A stretch of 16,852 nt of DNA, from NCBI RefSeq assembly GCF_000719775.1, contig NZ_JOHR01000036.1, positions 1-16,852 of the forward strand, given 5' to 3'. The DNA comes from Streptomyces sp. NRRL F-5135. Its GTDB lineage: Bacteria > Actinomycetota > Actinomycetes > Streptomycetales > Streptomycetaceae. The notes below the pieces were generated by a model. That model was not told the origin of the DNA and ran no database searches. It worked only from the letters and a program-made list of their open reading frames with translations. Position numbers and translations under genes: made by a program. Below are positions 13,759-16,852 of this stretch, piece after piece (within the stretch, counting starts at the first letter, position 1; every line of letters begins with the position of its first letter).

Positions 13759-16700
13759 GCTGGACGGGCTGGCGCGTGACGCGGGTCTGCACGAAGGATC
13801 GGATCCCGCGTCTGCGGAGACGCGGGCGACCATGCTGCGTCTGGTGCGGGGGTTGCGGGACCTCTTCGGTAATGATGTCGAGCGGGACCGGGGTGTTGCG
13901 GGGGGCCGGTACGAGCGGTTGCTCAAGGGCATCGGTGCGCTGGAGACGTTGCGTGACAACGATTCGGCGCTGAGCGGGATCACCCCGCTGCGGCGGGACA
14001 TGGTGGCCTTCTACGCGCAGCAGCACAGTGGGAGGATCCCGGACACGGCCGCGTACGAGTCGCTTCTCGACTTCGCCCGGGACCGCTTGGCCGCGAACCC
14101 GGACGCGGAGCTCAGTACGGAGCTGCCGTCTCCGGCTCTGACCATGGTTCTCGGCGAGCTCGCCACGTATGGCGAGGCCGTATTGCGTTCTGTTCAGCAG
14201 CTGGCCCCCGGGGTGCAGCCGAGTCCGCAGCAGGTGGCGTCCACCACCTGGGCGACGGTCCGGTCCGCGCAGATGCTGTTCCACGACATACCGCCGGCGG
14301 ACCGGGAGGCCCACGGCCGGGGTGTGCTGCACCTGGACGACGCGGCTCCGTGGGACCTGGCGAAGCAGAAGAAGATCTGGGGCCTGACCGCCCAGGCGAT
14401 CGCGGAGGGTCTGGACGTCACCAACCGTGACCTGCTGGCCGCTTACCACCTGAAGGGATTCGCGTTCGTCAAGGCCATGCTGTTGATGCAGGGGAAGGTG
14501 GCACAGGGGGCGAACTGGAGCGATACGCCCGCGCCTGAGGGGGTCAACTGGCGCAGCGTCGACCAGGTGACGCGGGGGCCGGACGGGACCACCACCACCC
14601 GGCAGGTCGTGCCGGAATGGGCAGCACCGGGGCGGCCCGATCCCATCGTGAAACTGATCCATGTGGACGAGGACGGGGACATCGTCCTGCATCTGCCCGG
14701 CGGGCCGCCGATCGATGTGTCCGATGACGAGTTCCTGGAGTTGCTGAGCCTGGATCCGCCGTTGCGGACAAGGCCTCTGGACACTCCCGTTCTTTTCCTG
14801 ACCACTGGCCCTGGTGTCCTGCGTCCGGAGGTGGTGCAGCGGTTCTCCCAGCGCACCGGCCGTCCTGCCTACGGCTACAGCGGGCCGCTCGACCTGACCG
14901 CTGCCGATCCGTCGGCTCCGCTCACCATCGTGGCCCTCCCGGACCCGGTCACCCAGGCCCCGGGCCGCTGGACCAAGGCCACCCGGATACCGCCGAACAC
15001 GTCCGTCCCCGGCTCCTCTTCCACGGCGCCTGCGCCGACACCCGCGCCGACACCCGCGCCCGCTCCCGCGCCTGCTCCGGCACCCGCATCCGCAACCACC
15101 CCTGCGGCTTTCGCCGGTGCGTCCGATCCGGTGCTGGCGCCGCGGACTGTGATCGCGGGTCCGTCGGGGCGTGCGCAGGGGCGGAACTGGACGGGCAAGC
15201 CGGTGAAGCGGGTGCTGCCCGGCCGGGTGCGTGTGATCGAGACGCGACCGAACACGCTGGCGAAGATCGCGTCGGAGGAGGACGCGTCGTGGCCGGAGGA
15301 GACGTATGTCGTCGCCGCGAACGGTGATCCCGGCGGGTTGCGTCTGCCCGACGACCGGGTGCTGGACACGGAGACCCTGGCCAAGGTGCTGGCCGCCGAT
15401 CCTGAGTTGGCGAAGCTGCCGAAGAGCGTGCCGGTGTTGCTGGCTGTGCCGTTCGCGCAGCGGACGCTGGATCTGCAGTTGCTGTCGAATCTGCTGGGCC
15501 GGCCGGTGGTGGGTCCCAGTGGTGAGGGCCGTCTGGTCGGTGACGGGACGGGGAACGCGCATCTTCCGGTGCTGGTCGACCGTGACGAGAAGAAGGCGAT
15601 CGGTCTCTGGGTGCCGTACGAGCCCCTTGACACGACGCTGCCGTACGTGGACCGGGAGTGGACGTCGCTGGACGGGACCAAGTTCCGGGAGCTCGCCCTC
15701 CGCGACGGCCGGAAGGTGTGGCTGGGCAAGCAGGACGCGGCGCGTTTCATCGCCGGGCTGCGCGAGGTGCGGCAGCTTCCCCCGGGGCACAAGCTGGCCC
15801 TGGAGGTCTGCTACAGCGCGTCGGACGGCGACCCGAATCAGGACCAGCCCTCGACCGCGCCGCCGCCCCACATCGACGACCCGTGGGGCGATGTCCCGCT
15901 CGGTCAGTACGCCGCCAACGAGAGCAGGCTGGAGACCGACGCGGCCACCGTCCAGACCGGCATGACGCCCAAGGACCGTGTGCTGTTCGACCCGGCCACC
16001 GGGGATAGGGGACGTATTGTCACGTACCTGCCCGAGCCGCTCGATCATGAGCTGGACGGGCTGGCGCGTGAGTCGGGTCTGCACACGGGGTCGGGTGCGG
16101 TGTCGGTGGAGACGCGGGCGACCATGCTGCGTCTGGTGCGGGGGTTGCGCGACCTCTTCGGTAATGAGGTCGAGAGTGACCGGGGTGTGCCGGGGGGCCG
16201 GTATGAGCGGTTGGTCAAGGGCATCGGTGCGCTGGAGACGTTGCGTGACAACGATTCGGCGCTGAGCGGGCTCACTCCGCTGCGGCGGGACATGGTGGCC
16301 TTCTATGCCCAGCAGCACAGTGGGAGGACTCCGGACACGGCCGCGTACGAGTCGCTTCTCGATTTCGCCCGGGAGCGCGTCGCCGCGGATCCCGACGCGG
16401 AGCTGACGGAGGCGGTGGAGGCCCCGGCGGTGCGGGTGGCCCTCAATGAGCTCGGCACGTCGGGTGAGGCCGTTCTGCGTACGGTGCAGGGGCTGGCCCC
16501 CGGGGCGGCGCCGAGTCCGCGGCAGGTGGCGTCCACCCTCTGGGCGGTGGTCCGGGCCGCGAAGATGCTGTTCAACGAGATTCCGCCGGCGGACCGGGCG
16601 GAACACGGCCGTGGTGTGCTGCACCTGGACGACACGGACCCGTGGGACCTGTCGAAGCAGAAGACCCTCTGGGCCCTGACCGCCAAGGCCCTCGCTGAGG

Positions 16701-16852
16701 GGCTCGACATCACCGACCGCAATCTGCTGGCCGCCTACCACCTGAAGGTGACGGGCGCGTTCGACCCGGCCGCTCTGCTGTGGCAGGGGCAGAACGTCCA
16801 AGGCGTCTACTGGAGCGACACGCCCGCGCCCGAGGGCATCAACTGGCGCAGC
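13526..16852 (+). CDS. Continuation of the giant repeat protein in frame 2, 3'-partial
   Basis: Frame 2 is open from 13,238 to the window end. Recognisable sequence begins at codon 13,526 (ASDG), where it aligns with the second repeat copy at 15,818 onward. It encodes about 1,109 residues: the tail of a caspase-like core, helical units, a dead caspase-like unit (14,538-14,985), an Ala-Pro linker, then a second copy of the module with its lone Cys at codon 15,809. It overlaps the out-of-frame tail of the upstream reading frame and has no intergenic space or convincing ribosome binding site. An automatic caller might start it at the ATG at 13,391 or the GTG at 13,508, but residues read there in frame 2 are Arg/Ser-rich and unlike the repeat. 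I therefore read it as the same gene displaced by a frameshift, not a separate gene. Over 3.3 kb no stop has accumulated, so the shift is recent or artefactual. The frame is still open at the last base. Confidence 0.8.
13741..14537 (+). other. Helical units of copy 1
   Basis: An alpha-helical region in frame 2. Landmarks are EPLDHELDGLARDAGL, MLRLVRGLRDLFGN, RYERLLKGIGALETLR, AYESLLDFARDRLA, then the second helical unit WDLAKQKKIWGLTAQAIAEG and LLAAYHLKG. It ends in an MQGKVAQGANWSD linker. It aligns along its length with 16,033-16,840. Confidence 0.7.
14538..14985 (+). other. Caspase-like unit A1', predicted inactive
   Basis: It starts VNWRSVDQV. The strand VKLIHVDEDGDIVLHLPGG lacks an HG pair. 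A helix (DDEFLELLSLDP) follows, then the strand TPVLFLTTGPG without Cys, a helix (PEVVQRFSQRTG) and RPAYGYSGPLDL. It has the same order of elements as the other A units but is divergent. Confidence 0.45.
15026..15094 (+). repeat. Ala-Pro/Thr-Pro dipeptide repeat linker
   Basis: Twenty-three residues of alternating Ala/Thr and Pro (for example APTPAPTPAPAPAPAPA) encoded by imperfect GC-rich six-base repeats. It is a rigid extended linker joining tandem copies 1 and 2. No comparable Ala-Pro tract precedes copy 1, which has a Ser-rich linker there. Confidence 0.8.
15173..15690 (+). other. Caspase-like unit A2, predicted inactive
   Basis: Near-duplicate of unit A1: QGRNWTGKPVKRV, the strand YVVAANGD with Asn at the His position, LDTETLAKVLAADPELAKLP, the strand VPVLLAVPFA without Cys, and LLGRPVVGPSGEG. 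The TTG leucine codons sit at the same places as in A1, consistent with recent duplication. Confidence 0.5.
15691..16032 (+). other. Protease core of copy 2: lone Cys kept, His segment missing
   Basis: The sequence LRDGRKVWLGKQDAARFIAG then LALEVCYSASDG matches EVTDGRPPVQVGGVETGRFI then AVIDLGSCWAD of copy 0 and places the Cys codon at 15,809. The part upstream that would contain the HG histidine is absent: the unit joins directly from SLDGTKFRE of the A2 unit. The Cys is the only one in the frame-2 reading. Without a His the copy is probably inactive unless another module supplies one. Confidence 0.6.
16033..16840 (+). other. Helical units of copy 2
   Basis: Same helical arrangement as copy 1: EPLDHELDGLARESGL, MLRLVRGLRDLFGN, RYERLVKGIGALETLR, AYESLLDFARERVA, WDLSKQKTLWALTAKALAEG, LLAAYHLKV. 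Differences from copy 1 are mostly substitutions that keep the frame. A linker ending WSDTPAPEGINWRS begins the next A-type unit at the window edge. Confidence 0.7.

Larger units (their letters stand above)
12772..15109 (+). repeat. Tandem super-module, copy 1
   Basis: The direct repeat starts at TTCGCCGG (FAGASDP) and recurs 2,338 bases later. The copies agree closely over 12,772-13,350 and again over about 13,526-14,460, sharing long runs of identical bases. Between those blocks they differ completely: copy 1 carries about 173 bases (13,351-13,523) that copy 2 lacks. Order: dead caspase-like unit A1, broken protease core, helical units, dead unit A1', Ala-Pro linker. Confidence 0.85.
15110..16852 (+). 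repeat. Tandem super-module, copy 2 (continues past the window)
   Basis: This is the second direct repeat, matching copy 1 at an offset of 2,338 bases before the protease core and 2,292 bases after it. It holds dead unit A2, the Cys-containing half of the protease core, helical units and the beginning of the next NWRS-type unit at 16,841. In place of copy 1's 13,351-13,523 it has about 129 different bases (15,689-15,817). Confidence 0.85.

Noticed and set aside
13755..13973. Short plus-strand open frames in frame 3 and other small nested frames (for example 13,755-13,973 and 15,978-16,265)
   Set aside because: They lie wholly inside the frame-2 coding repeat, occur at equivalent places in both copies as shadows, and have Arg/Trp/Cys-rich products.
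15026..15094. The GC-rich short repeats as a CRISPR or regulatory repeat array
   Set aside because: They encode an in-frame Ala-Pro/Thr-Pro linker, have no spacers and sit in the middle of coding sequence.

Overview
The window is G+C-rich DNA whose codons favour C or G in third position. No in-frame TTA leucine codon was seen. This points to an actinomycete, most likely Streptomyces or a close relative. I see no RNA gene, intergenic gap, promoter or terminator: all 16,852 bases lie inside one giant plus-strand gene that begins before base 1 and runs past the end.

The gene reads in frame 1 from base 1 (open, so its start is upstream) to about 13,524. Recognisable coding then continues in frame 2 from about 13,526 to the end of the window, roughly 5,600 codons in all. 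The frame-1 stop at 13,756-13,758 is therefore a frameshift product, not the natural C-terminus. The shift may be a mutation, a sequencing error or a misassembly at a tandem repeat.

Layout: (1) 1-1,250, a Pro/Ser/Thr/Asp-rich disordered stretch. (2) 1,280-1,910, a domain resembling a metallopeptidase that has lost its active site (HKLLN where HExxH would be). (3) 1,920-3,150, a linker, a short coiled coil and an unassigned segment. (4) 3,200-6,160, a first super-module built of helical units and caspase-like units. It contains the only complete His-Gly...Cys dyad in the window (His codon 4,510, Cys codon 4,654, 48 residues apart). (5) 6,240-11,370, a long region of degenerate beta-rich units. 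(6) 11,400-12,540, an alpha/beta segment and a coiled coil of about 255 residues. (7) 12,772 to the end, two tandem copies of a ~2.3 kb super-module, each with an internal deletion in the protease core. The first lost the Cys and the second lost the His segment.

The architecture matches what I remember of the giant actinobacterial proteins annotated as 'lonely Cys domain-containing'. The sequence explains such a name: only two in-frame cysteines occur in about 5,600 codons, and both sit at the predicted nucleophile position. The working hypothesis is a giant, probably exported polyprotein-like factor carrying autoprocessing protease modules like those of clan CD (caspase, or the cysteine protease domain of MARTX toxins), interspersed with catalytically dead paralogues. 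Function, export route and target cannot be read from this window.
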